In this document: one piece after another, positions 18,452 through 26,165 of the stretch
Position numbering within the stretch: position 1 is the first letter of the stretch
Layout: each line of letters begins with the position of its first letter
Assembly (NCBI GenBank): GCA_937875545.1
Contig: CALLYE010000042.1
Span: 1 to 48,605 of the forward strand
Source: DTU078 sp002397345
GTDB lineage: Bacteria; Bacillota; Clostridia; Oscillospirales; CAG-272
Direction of reading: 5' to 3'
DNA: 48,605 nt
The notes under the pieces: model-generated
What the model was told of the DNA's origin: nothing
Databases searched by the model: none
The model's input: the letters and a program-made list of their open reading frames with translations, nothing else
Translations under genes and position numbers: made by a program

Positions 18452-19220
18452 ATGACACAACTTCTTTAATCCAAAGTACTTCTCTCCGTAGCGCGCCTTT
18501 TTCCGCGCGAGCTTCTTTTTCAATACGCTGCCAATGGGATAACCGCTCGTTGTACAGCGGACTGTCATATCCGCTGATTAAAACGGACCCGCGATGTCTT
18601 TCTAAAACGTCGAGCAGCCGCATATGATAATCATCGTCACACTCATATGTATAAATATATTTCCCCCGAGTATCGGGCATATACGGCGGGTCGGCGTATA
18701 TCAGGCAGTTTGGCGCGTTGTATCTTTCAATAAGTTTTATCGCTTCCATGTTCTCAATCTGAGCTTCGAGCAGCCGCTCTGCCGCTATAACAATACGCTC
18801 TGGTAAGCGTCTCCATACGTCTGGCTCTTTCGGTGACTTACCGGTGGTACGGTTACGCCATCCGCTCGCACCTCTCACTTGTGAACCGAACGCTTGCCAG
18901 CAACGGACGAGGAAAACCCGCGCGCGCTCCACATCGTCAGCGGCTTCATTATGCGGTAAAACATACTCATCCCGCGCCCAAGGAGTCAGAGCGACAGCGT
19001 CGCAGAGTTCATGCGTCCGCTCGCGTATCACACGGAATAGGTTTACAACGTTGCCGTCAATATCGTTGATGGTTTCAGTCCTTACCGGTTCTTTTCCGAA
19101 GAAAACCGCTCCGCTCCCGAAAAACGGCTCAAGGTATACATCATGCGGAGGAAGGTTGGAACATATCCACTCAGATAGTTTCCACTTGGCGCCCGGATAC
19201 CGCAGCACAGGTTTTATCAT
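18450..19220 (-). CDS. DNA adenine methyltransferase, D12 class (Dam-like)
   Basis: The 256-residue protein matches D12-class N6-adenine methyltransferases. It has the N-terminal LRYPGAKWKLSEWI that binds S-adenosylmethionine, LEPFFGSGAVFFGK, the NDIDGNVVNLFRVI segment and catalytic ADPPYMPDTRGKYIY. The enzyme probably protects phage DNA from host restriction or marks it. It overlaps the preceding ParB/methyltransferase gene by four bases, so two methyltransferases are co-expressed. Target sequence cannot be predicted here, although GATC is common for the class. Confidence 0.93.
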   Translation of the reverse strand: MIKPVLRYPGAKWKLSEWICSNLPPHDVYLEPFFGSGAVFFGKEPVRTETINDIDGNVVNLFRVIRERTHELCDAVALTPWARDEYVLPHNEAADDVERARVFLVRCWQAFGSQVRGASGWRNRTTGKSPKEPDVWRRLPERIVIAAERLLEAQIENMEAIKLIERYNAPNCLIYADPPYMPDTRGKYIYTYECDDDYHMRLLDVLERHRGSVLISGYDSPLYNERLSHWQRIEKEARAEKGALRREVLWIKEVVS

Positions 19221-20455
19221 CTATTCACCACTTCCGCGTATGACAGCCGCTGTCCGTCGCGCTCCACGAAAACCTCGTCAGATGATGAAACCGTTTCTAT
19301 GAAGCGATTTACAATAACATCCACGAATTTCTCATCAATTTCGGCAAGGTAAGCTTGACGGTTAAGCTGTTCACAGCATATGAGCGTACTTCCCGAGCCG
19401 CCAAAGGGGTCAAGCACGAAACCATTTGTCTGCGTCGAGTTTTGTATCGGTATCGCGAGTATCGGCACCGGCTTGATCGTCGGGTGGTGCTCCGAGCGAG
19501 ACGGCTTATCGCAATTCCATATTGTGGATTGTTTACGGTCGCCATACCAGATGTGCTTACCAGACTTTTTCCACCCATAGAGGCAGGGCTCATGGCACCA
19601 CTGGTAATCGCTCCGACCGAGCGTGAAGGTGTTTTTCGCCCATATGCAGCAGCCGGAAAGCTTGAACCCTGCGTCCTCGAACGCACGGCGGAATACAAGC
19701 CCCTTACTGTCGGCGTGAAAAACATAAGCCGCCCCGTCATTAGCGAGAGCGGCTCCCATATTCGTGAATGCGTCGAGCAGAAATTTATAGAAGCTTTCAT
19801 CGGTATCGAATTTGTCGTTCTTTATTTTACCCGCTGCGCCCTTGTCATAATCAATGCCATATGGCGGGTCGGTTACAATAAGATTCGCAACTTTACCCTG
19901 CATCAAAACTTCATATGTTTCGGGTTTTGTACTGTCACCGCATATTACCCTATGCCGACCGAGTGTCCATATGTCGCCGAGTTGTGAGAATACCGGCTTG
20001 TCGAGTTCAGCGTCAACATCGAAAGCATCCTCCTCGGCGGCGGTGTCGGCGGCGAATAGCTTCTCAATCTCTTTAGTGTCGAAACCTGTAAGCTCGAGGT
20101 TGAAGCCAAGCTCCTTCAGGTCGGCAAATTTGAGCGCCAGAAGTTCCTCATCCCAGCCGGCGTTGAGCGTGAGCCGGTTGTCGGCGAGCATGTATGCTTT
20201 TTTCTGCGCGTCGGTAAGGTGTTCTACAAACACACAGGGGATCTCGCTGATTCCTTCTTCTCGTGCCGCGATCACGCGCCCATGTCCGGCGATAATATTA
20301 TAGTCGCTATCAATCAAGCATGGCGCGACGAAACCGAATTCGCGTAAGCTGGCACGGAGCTGTAATATCTGTTCTTTGCTGTGAGTGCGCGCATTTCGAG
20401 CTTGCGGAATGAGATTGTCTATATTAACCTTTTCAAAGCGCGATGTGGTTTGCAT
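19217..20455 (-). CDS. ParB-like nuclease domain fused to an N4/N6 DNA methyltransferase
   Basis: The 412-residue protein has a ParB/Srx-like N-terminus (about 1 to 110): IDNLIPQARNARTHS, then IIAGHGRVIAAREEGISEIP with the GHGR motif. The methyltransferase domain (about 165 to 400) has IVTDPPYGIDYDKGA as catalytic motif IV and VLDPFGGSGSTLICCEQL as the cofactor motif. This fusion is common next to phage terminases. It likely methylates phage DNA against restriction. It starts three bases after the small terminase gene and overlaps the Dam-like gene. Confidence 0.93.
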   Translation of the reverse strand: MQTTSRFEKVNIDNLIPQARNARTHSKEQILQLRASLREFGFVAPCLIDSDYNIIAGHGRVIAAREEGISEIPCVFVEHLTDAQKKAYMLADNRLTLNAGWDEELLALKFADLKELGFNLELTGFDTKEIEKLFAADTAAEEDAFDVDAELDKPVFSQLGDIWTLGRHRVICGDSTKPETYEVLMQGKVANLIVTDPPYGIDYDKGAAGKIKNDKFDTDESFYKFLLDAFTNMGAALANDGAAYVFHADSKGLVFRRAFEDAGFKLSGCCIWAKNTFTLGRSDYQWCHEPCLYGWKKSGKHIWYGDRKQSTIWNCDKPSRSEHHPTIKPVPILAIPIQNSTQTNGFVLDPFGGSGSTLICCEQLNRQAYLAEIDEKFVDVIVNRFIETVSSSDEVFVERDGQRLSYAEVVNR

Positions 20456-20458
20456 ACA

Positions 20459-20956
20459 CTAAAACTCCCTATTCTGCAAAAGCTCAAGGAAAGCGTTCTT
20501 CTCTTCATCACGGCTGCCGCCGTAGCGGTTGATTATCTGCATAATTAGTATAAAATCATCGCGCATCGCTTTGTAATAACTTTGCCCTGCCGTGACATAT
20601 GGCGAGAGCTTTAGGTCTTTCGTCATACGTCCGATCTTGCGGTTCATAGCTTCACAAGCGAGGAAACCCTGCCTGTTCAGCACATAGTCGGTTATCGTCT
20701 GGGGCGCGACGTAACCCTCACAGCCGCGAGCCGCTATGTACTCCTCGATTTCGACGCGAAGCACGTCAGCCGCCGGAACCTCGTTCGCGCATTCCTTCAT
20801 CGCCATGGAAAAGTAGTCCGCCATCACATCATTCGAGTCTACCTTCTTAGGCGGTGTGGCAGGTATGTTCTTTTTGTTATTCTTCCCTTCAAGTTTTTTA
20901 TCGTCTATATTCTTCCGAGGACGCCCTGCCCCCGGACGATAGCCACCACTGGGCAT
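20459..20956 (-). CDS. Terminase small subunit
   Basis: The 165-residue protein begins MPSGGYRPGAGRPRKN, a basic Gly-rich tail common to P27-type and related small terminases, and continues with helical segments (ADVLRVEIEEYIAARGCEGY, LACEAMNRKIGRMTKDLKLS). It recognises the packaging site and recruits the large subunit. The ATG at 20956 is chosen over a GTG nine bases upstream because GGAGG lies eight bases before it. Two methyltransferases and two small genes separate it from the large subunit. Confidence 0.85.
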   Translation of the reverse strand: MPSGGYRPGAGRPRKNIDDKKLEGKNNKKNIPATPPKKVDSNDVMADYFSMAMKECANEVPAADVLRVEIEEYIAARGCEGYVAPQTITDYVLNRQGFLACEAMNRKIGRMTKDLKLSPYVTAGQSYYKAMRDDFILIMQIINRYGGSRDEEKNAFLELLQNREF

Positions 20957-21018
20957 GTTCGTCACCTCCGGTTTTGATTTTTGATTATTGAAAAACGCAC
21001 ACGAATTGCCGAGCGCGC

Positions 21019-21035
21019 TTTGACCTTCTTTGACC
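21019..21035 (-). promoter_or_regulatory. Direct repeat matching the CtsR operator consensus; alternatively a cos-associated terminase site
   Basis: Reading the minus strand, GGTCAAA GAA GGTCAAA is an exact match to the heat-shock repressor CtsR consensus (RGTCAAA NAN RGTCAAA). It lies 63 bases upstream of the small terminase start, in the short gap after the HNH gene. In cos phages this gap usually contains the packaging site, where the small terminase binds direct repeats, so that reading is equally possible. No promoter was firmly identified beside it. Confidence 0.45.
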
Positions 21036-21090
21036 TTTAGAGATTCGACCTCCCCCCCTACCGTATTATGGTGTTATGTGTCGAACCATG
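21036..21090. other. Candidate cos/packaging region
   Basis: This short gap between the HNH nuclease and small terminase genes carries a run of seven C bases, and TTCGAC and GTCGAA arms as an imperfect inverted repeat. In Gram-positive and HK97-like phages with an HNH gene next to the terminase, the cohesive-end site commonly lies here. The exact cut positions cannot be read from sequence alone. Confidence 0.35.
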
Positions 21091-21444
21091 TCAATTAAAG
21101 TAGTCACCTTGCTTTGCATGTAAAGATGAATGGTGTTGTTGGCATAAAGCCTGCAGGTTACTCCATTTATTTGTGCCGCCGTCTGTTATCTTTATCTTGT
21201 GATGAACAAGCTCAGCGGGTGTGAGCCTACCTTCCAATTGGCATAGCTCGCACAAAGGATTCGCTGAAAGAAAAGCCGCGCGGATTTTCTGCCACTTCCT
21301 GTCATAGCGCTTGTTGCTCTCGGGGTCGCGGTCGTAACGGTTATACCGTCGAGCTTCTTGCTTTGCATGTTCCTCGCAATAACGGCTGTTCGTCAGTCTG
21401 TGGCAGCCGGGGTAGGCGCAAGGTTTCTTCGGTTTGTATGGCAA
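21091..21444 (-). CDS. HNH endonuclease of the packaging module
   Basis: The 117-residue protein has an N-terminal zinc-type element (CAYPGCHRLTNSRYCEEH) and a C-terminal HNH domain: NPLCELCQLEGRLTPAELV, HHKIKITDGGTNKWSNLQAL, then CQQHHSSLHA. Such nucleases act with the terminase in cutting cos sites. The TTG at 21444 is preferred since AAGGAAGGTG lies six bases upstream and the resulting N-terminus (MPYKPKKPC) matches related proteins; longer frames include unrelated sequence. It is followed by the small terminase gene. Confidence 0.9.
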   Translation of the reverse strand: MPYKPKKPCAYPGCHRLTNSRYCEEHAKQEARRYNRYDRDPESNKRYDRKWQKIRAAFLSANPLCELCQLEGRLTPAELVHHKIKITDGGTNKWSNLQALCQQHHSSLHAKQGDYFN

Positions 21445-21674
21445 GGGGAACACCTTCCTTAAAAACATTTGTACTCGCGGACTTGTATACTGGACACGAA
21501 GCAAAAAAGAAGAATCCAAACACTGGACACATTCGCCGATACGGTGTATAATATCTCTATGCAGCCGCATAGAAAGAGCCGCCCGGTTTCCCGAACGGCT
21601 CGCATGTAATTACACTTTGCTGATTATATTGTAACACCCCTTAAAACAATATGCAAGATGTTAAACCATGCCGT

Positions 21675-22088
21675 TTAGTGACATTTCATGCCAAGTTTTA
21701 ATAGCTTTGTTATTTCACCAAGCGCAGTATTGTGTATTCGTTGGACATGCCGCAAACTGATGAATGTTTCCTGTGCAATTTCTGCCCACGTTTTATTGCT
21801 CAAATAACGTTTGACCAGTATCGCCCGCTGTATCGGATCGCTCACGGCGTAAATAGCGGTGTTGATTTCATCTAGTTTGTTGTATTGTTCTTTTATCTGC
21901 TCTTCTTTTTCCATCACCCGGATGCAGGCATCCTCGATTTTGTGAATGCTGCATGGCGTTTTAGGCATATCGGAAAGACAGGGACTTATGTATTTGGCGG
22001 TCTCTTTCAGGAAAGCCAGCTGCTCCGACATAGCGTCAATCAAGATTTTAATTGACCGAGCCTGCGAGAGGTATTCTTTGGCCGTCAT
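21675..22088 (-). CDS. DUF1492-type, sigma-like late transcription regulator
   Basis: The 137-residue helical protein (MTAKEYLSQARSIKILIDAM, then YNKLDEINTAIYAVSDPIQR) ends with a sigma-70 region 4-like helix-turn-helix: ILVKRYLSNKTWAEIAQETF and SLRHVQRIHNTALGEITKLL. DUF1492/ArpU-like proteins sit just before the HNH and terminase genes and are thought to switch on late genes. It starts with an ATGA overlap with the Cys-rich gene. DNA binding is inferred from the motif. Confidence 0.85.
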   Translation of the reverse strand: MTAKEYLSQARSIKILIDAMSEQLAFLKETAKYISPCLSDMPKTPCSIHKIEDACIRVMEKEEQIKEQYNKLDEINTAIYAVSDPIQRAILVKRYLSNKTWAEIAQETFISLRHVQRIHNTALGEITKLLKLGMKCH

Positions 22089-22438
22089 ACGCCGCCCCTC
22101 CTTTTACCGCAGTAGCATCCGCTCCAGGTGACGCGTTTCTGCATTCTGCCGTTTATGCTGACGTTCAGCAGGGATTTATAATATTCGCTGCGGTTGCTGC
22201 CGCACTCGACTGCCGCCCATTTCAGGGCCTGCCCGGAGCAGATGTTATCAAGACGGCGTTCGCAGTTTTGCTTGGCTTTAGGATTTCGCCGCGCCTTACA
22301 GCCGCCATATTTATCACAGCCGCGGCATATCTCGCAGTTTTCGCGGTCATCGCATGTTTTACACTGTTTCCGAGCGTATTCGCTCGCCGTTATGTCCTGC
22401 CGCGCATACTCGCAGACAGCGCATTTAATTTTATCCAT
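22085..22438 (-). CDS. Cys-rich phage protein, probable zinc-binding
   Basis: The 117-residue protein carries a dense N-terminal cluster of Cys pairs (CAVCEYA, CKTCDD, CEICRGCDKYGGCKARR) and more in the C-terminal half (WSGCYCGKRR). These spacings are typical of zinc-binding modules in small phage proteins from the replication-to-packaging transition region. I do not recognise a named family. It is coupled by four bases of overlap to the sigma-like gene downstream. Confidence 0.65.
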   Translation of the reverse strand: MDKIKCAVCEYARQDITASEYARKQCKTCDDRENCEICRGCDKYGGCKARRNPKAKQNCERRLDNICSGQALKWAAVECGSNRSEYYKSLLNVSINGRMQKRVTWSGCYCGKRRGGV

Positions 22439-22456
22439 GAAAGGCTGCCCTCCGTT

Positions 22457-22741
22457 TCAGAAGTTGAGATTTTCGACTATCTCCCTGACTTCCTGAAGCG
22501 TTGTGACTTTGTAGGCATTACCCTTTGCGGCGTTAATCTTCGAAATCATTGTTTCTTGAAGCTTTGTCAGCACACCCGACGGTGTCTTTACCTCGAACGC
22601 CACAAATCTGCCGCCGATACAGCAGATGATGTCGGGCAAGCCGGCCACCCCATACATGCCGCCATGCGATTTCCACGCAAAACAGCCGGGAACGGTCTTG
22701 AGATAACGGAGTATTGAGGCCACTATATCTTTTTCGAGCAT
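22457..22741 (-). CDS. VRR-NUC nuclease
   Basis: The 94-residue protein is a stand-alone VRR-NUC domain of the PD-(D/E)XK superfamily: MLEKDIVASILRYLKTVPG, then WKSHGGMYGVAGLPDII with the catalytic Asp, and GRFVAFEVKTPSGVLTKLQ with the E-x-K motif. Phage forms are predicted to process branched DNA such as replication or recombination intermediates. The ATG at 22741 after GGGGTG gives the canonical N-terminus; the longer frame adds an unconserved leader. Confidence 0.9.
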   Translation of the reverse strand: MLEKDIVASILRYLKTVPGCFAWKSHGGMYGVAGLPDIICCIGGRFVAFEVKTPSGVLTKLQETMISKINAAKGNAYKVTTLQEVREIVENLNF

Positions 22742-22982
22742 ATGTGCCACACCCCTTCGGTTTTGAAACACACGCGCTGCCTAAAAACGCTTGTATATAG
22801 GGCTTCCGAAACACTTGAAAGAGTAAAAGTTTCTATATATTATTTTCTCTTCTTTCTCTTGTACCGTATCTTCTAACTTGGTATTTACGCAAAGAGCAGA
22901 AAAAGGTGTTTCAAGTGTTTCGAAAGCCGATGTTTACAGGCTTTTCGGATTTTGGCGGTGTTTCGGAAGTGTTTCGTTCCGG
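22742..22982. repeat. Repeat-rich noncoding region, candidate phage replication origin
   Basis: The gap between the primase and VRR-NUC genes holds an inverted repeat of 20-base arms at 22801 to 22820 and 22909 to 22928, matching in 19 of 20 positions (TTTCAAGTGTTTCGRAAGCC). The core AAGTGTTTCG occurs three times: 22807 to 22816 (minus), 22913 to 22922 and 22967 to 22976 (plus). An AT-rich stretch (about 22835 to 22860) lies between the arms. Iteron-like repeats plus an AT-rich segment next to a primase/helicase gene fit a replication origin. Confidence 0.45.
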
Positions 22983-25475
22983 TCATTCCGACAATTTAAG
23001 TCCCTTCCACGTGCTTCGACGGGACATCTTGTCTCTGCCGCGCTCCACACCATCCACGGACTCAACGTCTCTGTTGAAAGTGGTTTGTGACATAGATTTA
23101 AAGCCATTCTTGCGGCAATAATCCTGATACTTCTCAAAGAGCAGTTCGCGGACACACTCATATTTCGCTCCGACCTCGCAGCATTCCTCGAGGAACATAA
23201 GCGCGGAGTTACTTTCCACTTTGTAACGCTGTAATTCACTTCTTGTGCGGTCTGTCTCGCTGAACTGGTAGCTGTTGGCGATGAGCCGTTTCAGGCCCTC
23301 GATAGCCCATGTCAATATGCCGTCGCGTTCCACTGCGAGCCGTTCACGCAGGTTCGGATCGATCTTCGCTTTCGGCACAGACTTGTCGAAGCGGATTATT
23401 AGGAGCCTGCGGTAATAACCCTCTGAGCGGTCAGCATAGTTTTTCGGCATCTCGTTGCATGAGAAGAGGAGCCGTGCATATGAGCGGAACTTAAACGGGT
23501 CTTTGTTTTTCCGCTCGGCGTTTACATAATCTTCACCTGTCAGCGTTTTGAACACACCGCCATCGTCAATCGCTTTGCTCGGTAGGTCGGCGAAGATGTT
23601 AGCCAACTTTCCGAACAGCTCAGCCTTGTTGAACCGCTCCCCAAGCGCCTGCCACGGTATGTTGCTGACATTGTCCGCTCCGAGCAATACGTCTTGAACT
23701 ACGGAGAGCAAGGTGCTTTTGCCGGCATTGGGCGCGCCGACGAATACGAAAGATTTCTGTGCCTTGTTTATCGGGATAAGCAGATAGCCTAAAATTTCCT
23801 GAATGAGAGGCAATTCGCTCTCCGGCAAGACATCGGAAAGAAACGCGAGGAATTGCGGACATTCGGCTTGCCCGTCGAGGTTCGCGGCTATTTGCACGGT
23901 GCTGTAATATTTCGGCGTATGCTCCTTGAACGAGCCGTCAAGCACATTATACAAGCCATTTCGCACGTTGACAATGAACGGATTCGCGTTGATTTCACGC
24001 ACAGCTTTCCATATCTGCATTCGCCACTGGTACTCGGCATCGGAAATTTCGCTCGATTTAGCCGACTTTGTTATCATAAACGAGCGCACTTTAGCCATCG
24101 CTACGAGATCATCTCGCATTTCGTACATTCCGTGGTCGTAGAAGAAGTAACTTCCCGCGCCGTAGAAAGCATCTACATTCTGCGCCAAATAATCGGCGAG
24201 CGCACCTGGCAGGAAGTGCAGACCGCCGCGTTCTGTTATCTCGTACCATTCGGTGAGTCCTTTGCCATCAGTCTCGCGGCGAGTGTCCCTGTTCTCGGTG
24301 TGTTTCTTGTAGAGTTCACGGTGCAATGACAGCAGCGGTTTCAAATCTGCGGCTTTGAAGTAAAACTTTGCCTTGATATCGTAGTTTATCAGCGTCTCGG
24401 CGGTAGGAGGAGCGATGTTGTATAAACAATCATTGATAAACCGTGTAGCGGTTTGAATGTTTTCAATTGCGGAGGGCTGCTTTTCAAGCGAATCCAAACA
24501 AGCCAGCAACTCGTCGGCGGTCATTGGCTTGAACGCCAACGCCGCGGGGGATTTACAGCCGCACACGTTGTTTTCAAGCTTCGGGCATTTGAAGCCTTTT
24601 TCCGCGATACAGGCGCATGTTATAGGTTTCGTGCCGGACTCAAGAAAGTGTGCAATTTTTTTCTGTGTCTCGTTGTAGTCATATTTCGGGTACGGCTTGG
24701 AAAGCTGATGAATCGTTCTGTCGCCGCCGTCAAACACCGCAAGGTTGCTGATCATCGCATACCAATCATGTTCGGAAAGGTCTGCGGCATTGTTCTTGCA
24801 GTACTGCAAAAATTCGCAGCGTGAGCTTGCGAGCGCCAAGCCGCGCCGTGCGCCTGATACATTTGCTTTCGGCAGCACGGTTTCGTATTCTTCGAGTATT
24901 GTCGGCAGCGCGGAGGACAACTCATCCTGTGTGTACCGCAGTTCGGGATTGAACTTCACGCATTCCACCATAACCAGATCTTGCTTGCAATGATAAAAAC
25001 TCGGAAGACGCAGTACGCGGCTCTCGTTGACGCAGGCGGGGTCTCCGCTGAACTGCGCTACAAGCTGTTTTTGCACGTAACGGAAACGCTCGACCTTCGC
25101 AGACCTCATAAGCCAATAACAATGCAGCGACTTTTTTGTCTTCACAACCAAAGACGGCGATAATGGAAAAGCGTTGATACGTTCCCATTGCTCATCAAAT
25201 GTACCGTCGTCGCTCTCGACAAACTGTGCGTTGATCCTTGTGATGTCTTCGTCGTTATGCCCGCCGAGGTTGACTACGAAAAAAATGCCGCGATTTTCGG
25301 CATTGTACCTGCGCAGTGCGTCTTCCATTGCGTTGATTTTAGCAGCTTGACATTCCAGTTTTAGTCCCGTAAACGACGTGCCTTTACGGTCGGCGAACAC
25401 GCGTAGGCACACGGTTTCATCCGGCTCGAAGAAACAACGGATAAATTCCTCAATCGGAATTGCGCTTGTGTTCAT
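22983..25475 (-). CDS. Phage primase/SF3 helicase (D5/P4-type)
   Basis: The 830-residue replication protein joins an N-terminal archaeo-eukaryotic-type primase-like region (about 50 to 200: GIFFVVNLGGHNDEDITRIN, SRVLRLPSFYHCKQD) to a C-terminal superfamily 3 helicase with Walker A FVFVGAPNAGKSTLLSVV, then KLANIFADLPSKAIDD and LLFSCNEMPKNYADRSEGYY. It probably primes and unwinds phage DNA at the nearby origin. A Cys cluster near residues 290 to 315 (CACIAEKGFKCPKLENNVCG) may bind zinc. The ATG overlaps the previous stop by four bases. Confidence 0.93.
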   Translation of the reverse strand: MNTSAIPIEEFIRCFFEPDETVCLRVFADRKGTSFTGLKLECQAAKINAMEDALRRYNAENRGIFFVVNLGGHNDEDITRINAQFVESDDGTFDEQWERINAFPLSPSLVVKTKKSLHCYWLMRSAKVERFRYVQKQLVAQFSGDPACVNESRVLRLPSFYHCKQDLVMVECVKFNPELRYTQDELSSALPTILEEYETVLPKANVSGARRGLALASSRCEFLQYCKNNAADLSEHDWYAMISNLAVFDGGDRTIHQLSKPYPKYDYNETQKKIAHFLESGTKPITCACIAEKGFKCPKLENNVCGCKSPAALAFKPMTADELLACLDSLEKQPSAIENIQTATRFINDCLYNIAPPTAETLINYDIKAKFYFKAADLKPLLSLHRELYKKHTENRDTRRETDGKGLTEWYEITERGGLHFLPGALADYLAQNVDAFYGAGSYFFYDHGMYEMRDDLVAMAKVRSFMITKSAKSSEISDAEYQWRMQIWKAVREINANPFIVNVRNGLYNVLDGSFKEHTPKYYSTVQIAANLDGQAECPQFLAFLSDVLPESELPLIQEILGYLLIPINKAQKSFVFVGAPNAGKSTLLSVVQDVLLGADNVSNIPWQALGERFNKAELFGKLANIFADLPSKAIDDGGVFKTLTGEDYVNAERKNKDPFKFRSYARLLFSCNEMPKNYADRSEGYYRRLLIIRFDKSVPKAKIDPNLRERLAVERDGILTWAIEGLKRLIANSYQFSETDRTRSELQRYKVESNSALMFLEECCEVGAKYECVRELLFEKYQDYCRKNGFKSMSQTTFNRDVESVDGVERGRDKMSRRSTWKGLKLSE

Positions 25476-25897
25476 AAGATTCCCTCGCTTTCAATATACC
25501 TGATTCGGATTCCCAGGCGTTTCGCCTCGGTTATTTCATAAGCCATTCCTTGTGTGACCGTGCCGCCGCACACCCAGATTTCAGAACACAGCCGCAATGC
25601 TTCGAGGCCGAGCGATATGCCCACCCTACGTTCCGCTTCGTTGTCGTCATCGAGAAACTGCGGAAAATACAAGTGCGGTGCGATTGGAAGCTTGCCGCTG
25701 TCATAAGCGATGCGGCAATACCTGCGGGCATTGGCGATGTTTATCTCGATATCGCCTCGGTACGGTGAGCAGATATACACTTTTTCAGGCGCGTGGTATA
25801 CAACCGTTTTATCATGCCCGCAGTGGACAGCGGAACGTATGGCATGAAACGCCGTCGGGTCACTGTACCCCTCGTGGTTTTTATAATTAATATCCAT
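25472..25897 (-). CDS. DUF4406-like (nucleoside deoxyribosyltransferase-like) protein
   Basis: The 141-residue protein has a Rossmann-like fold signature: VYICSPYRGDIEINIANARR, then SGKLPIAPHLYFPQFLDD, EALRLCSEIWVCGGTVTQGM and YEITEAKRLGIRIRYI. This resembles DUF4406 and related deoxyribosyltransferase-like proteins common in phage replication modules; a role in nucleotide metabolism or base modification is possible but unproven. The ATG at 25897 after GGAGG is preferred over a longer frame. It overlaps both neighbours. Confidence 0.8.
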   Translation of the reverse strand: MDINYKNHEGYSDPTAFHAIRSAVHCGHDKTVVYHAPEKVYICSPYRGDIEINIANARRYCRIAYDSGKLPIAPHLYFPQFLDDDNEAERRVGISLGLEALRLCSEIWVCGGTVTQGMAYEITEAKRLGIRIRYIESEGIL

Positions 25898-26165
25898 GTG
25901 CTGCCTCCGTTGCAAACTTGCGTTTTGTGGCGAGGCCGCCCCGGATATGGCGCTCCGTTTTGTTCTTGTCAAGCACTTTCCTTACCAGCAGATACAGGGG
26001 TATATTGTAACTTTTCAAGATAACAGTGACATCTTTATGTATCGTTGACTTGCCGACCCCGATGACTTTTGCCGTTTCACGCACGGTCGCGTTGTTTTCG
26101 ATGATGTATTGCGCCGCAGCGACACACCGGTCTTCGGAGGATATGATATATTGCCGATGGCTCAT
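25887..26165 (-). CDS. SpoIIID-like transcription regulator carried by the phage
   Basis: The 92-residue protein aligns well with SpoIIID, the mother-cell sporulation regulator, in length and motifs. Residues 14 to 50 carry CVAAAQYIIENNATVRETAK and VIGVGKSTIHKDVTVIL (helix-turn-helix), and the C-terminus has VRKVLDKNKTERHIRGGLAT, matching the SpoIIID HLRGGEATK tail. It overlaps the DNA polymerase stop by four bases, so it belongs to the phage replication operon. DNA binding is well supported; whether it affects sporulation or phage genes is open. Confidence 0.85.
   Translation of the reverse strand: MSHRQYIISSEDRCVAAAQYIIENNATVRETAKVIGVGKSTIHKDVTVILKSYNIPLYLLVRKVLDKNKTERHIRGGLATKRKFATEAAHGY

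Noticed and set aside
22052..22717. Plus-strand frame of 221 codons
   Set aside because: It crosses three well-supported minus-strand phage genes and contains only low-complexity Ala/Phe-rich sequence.
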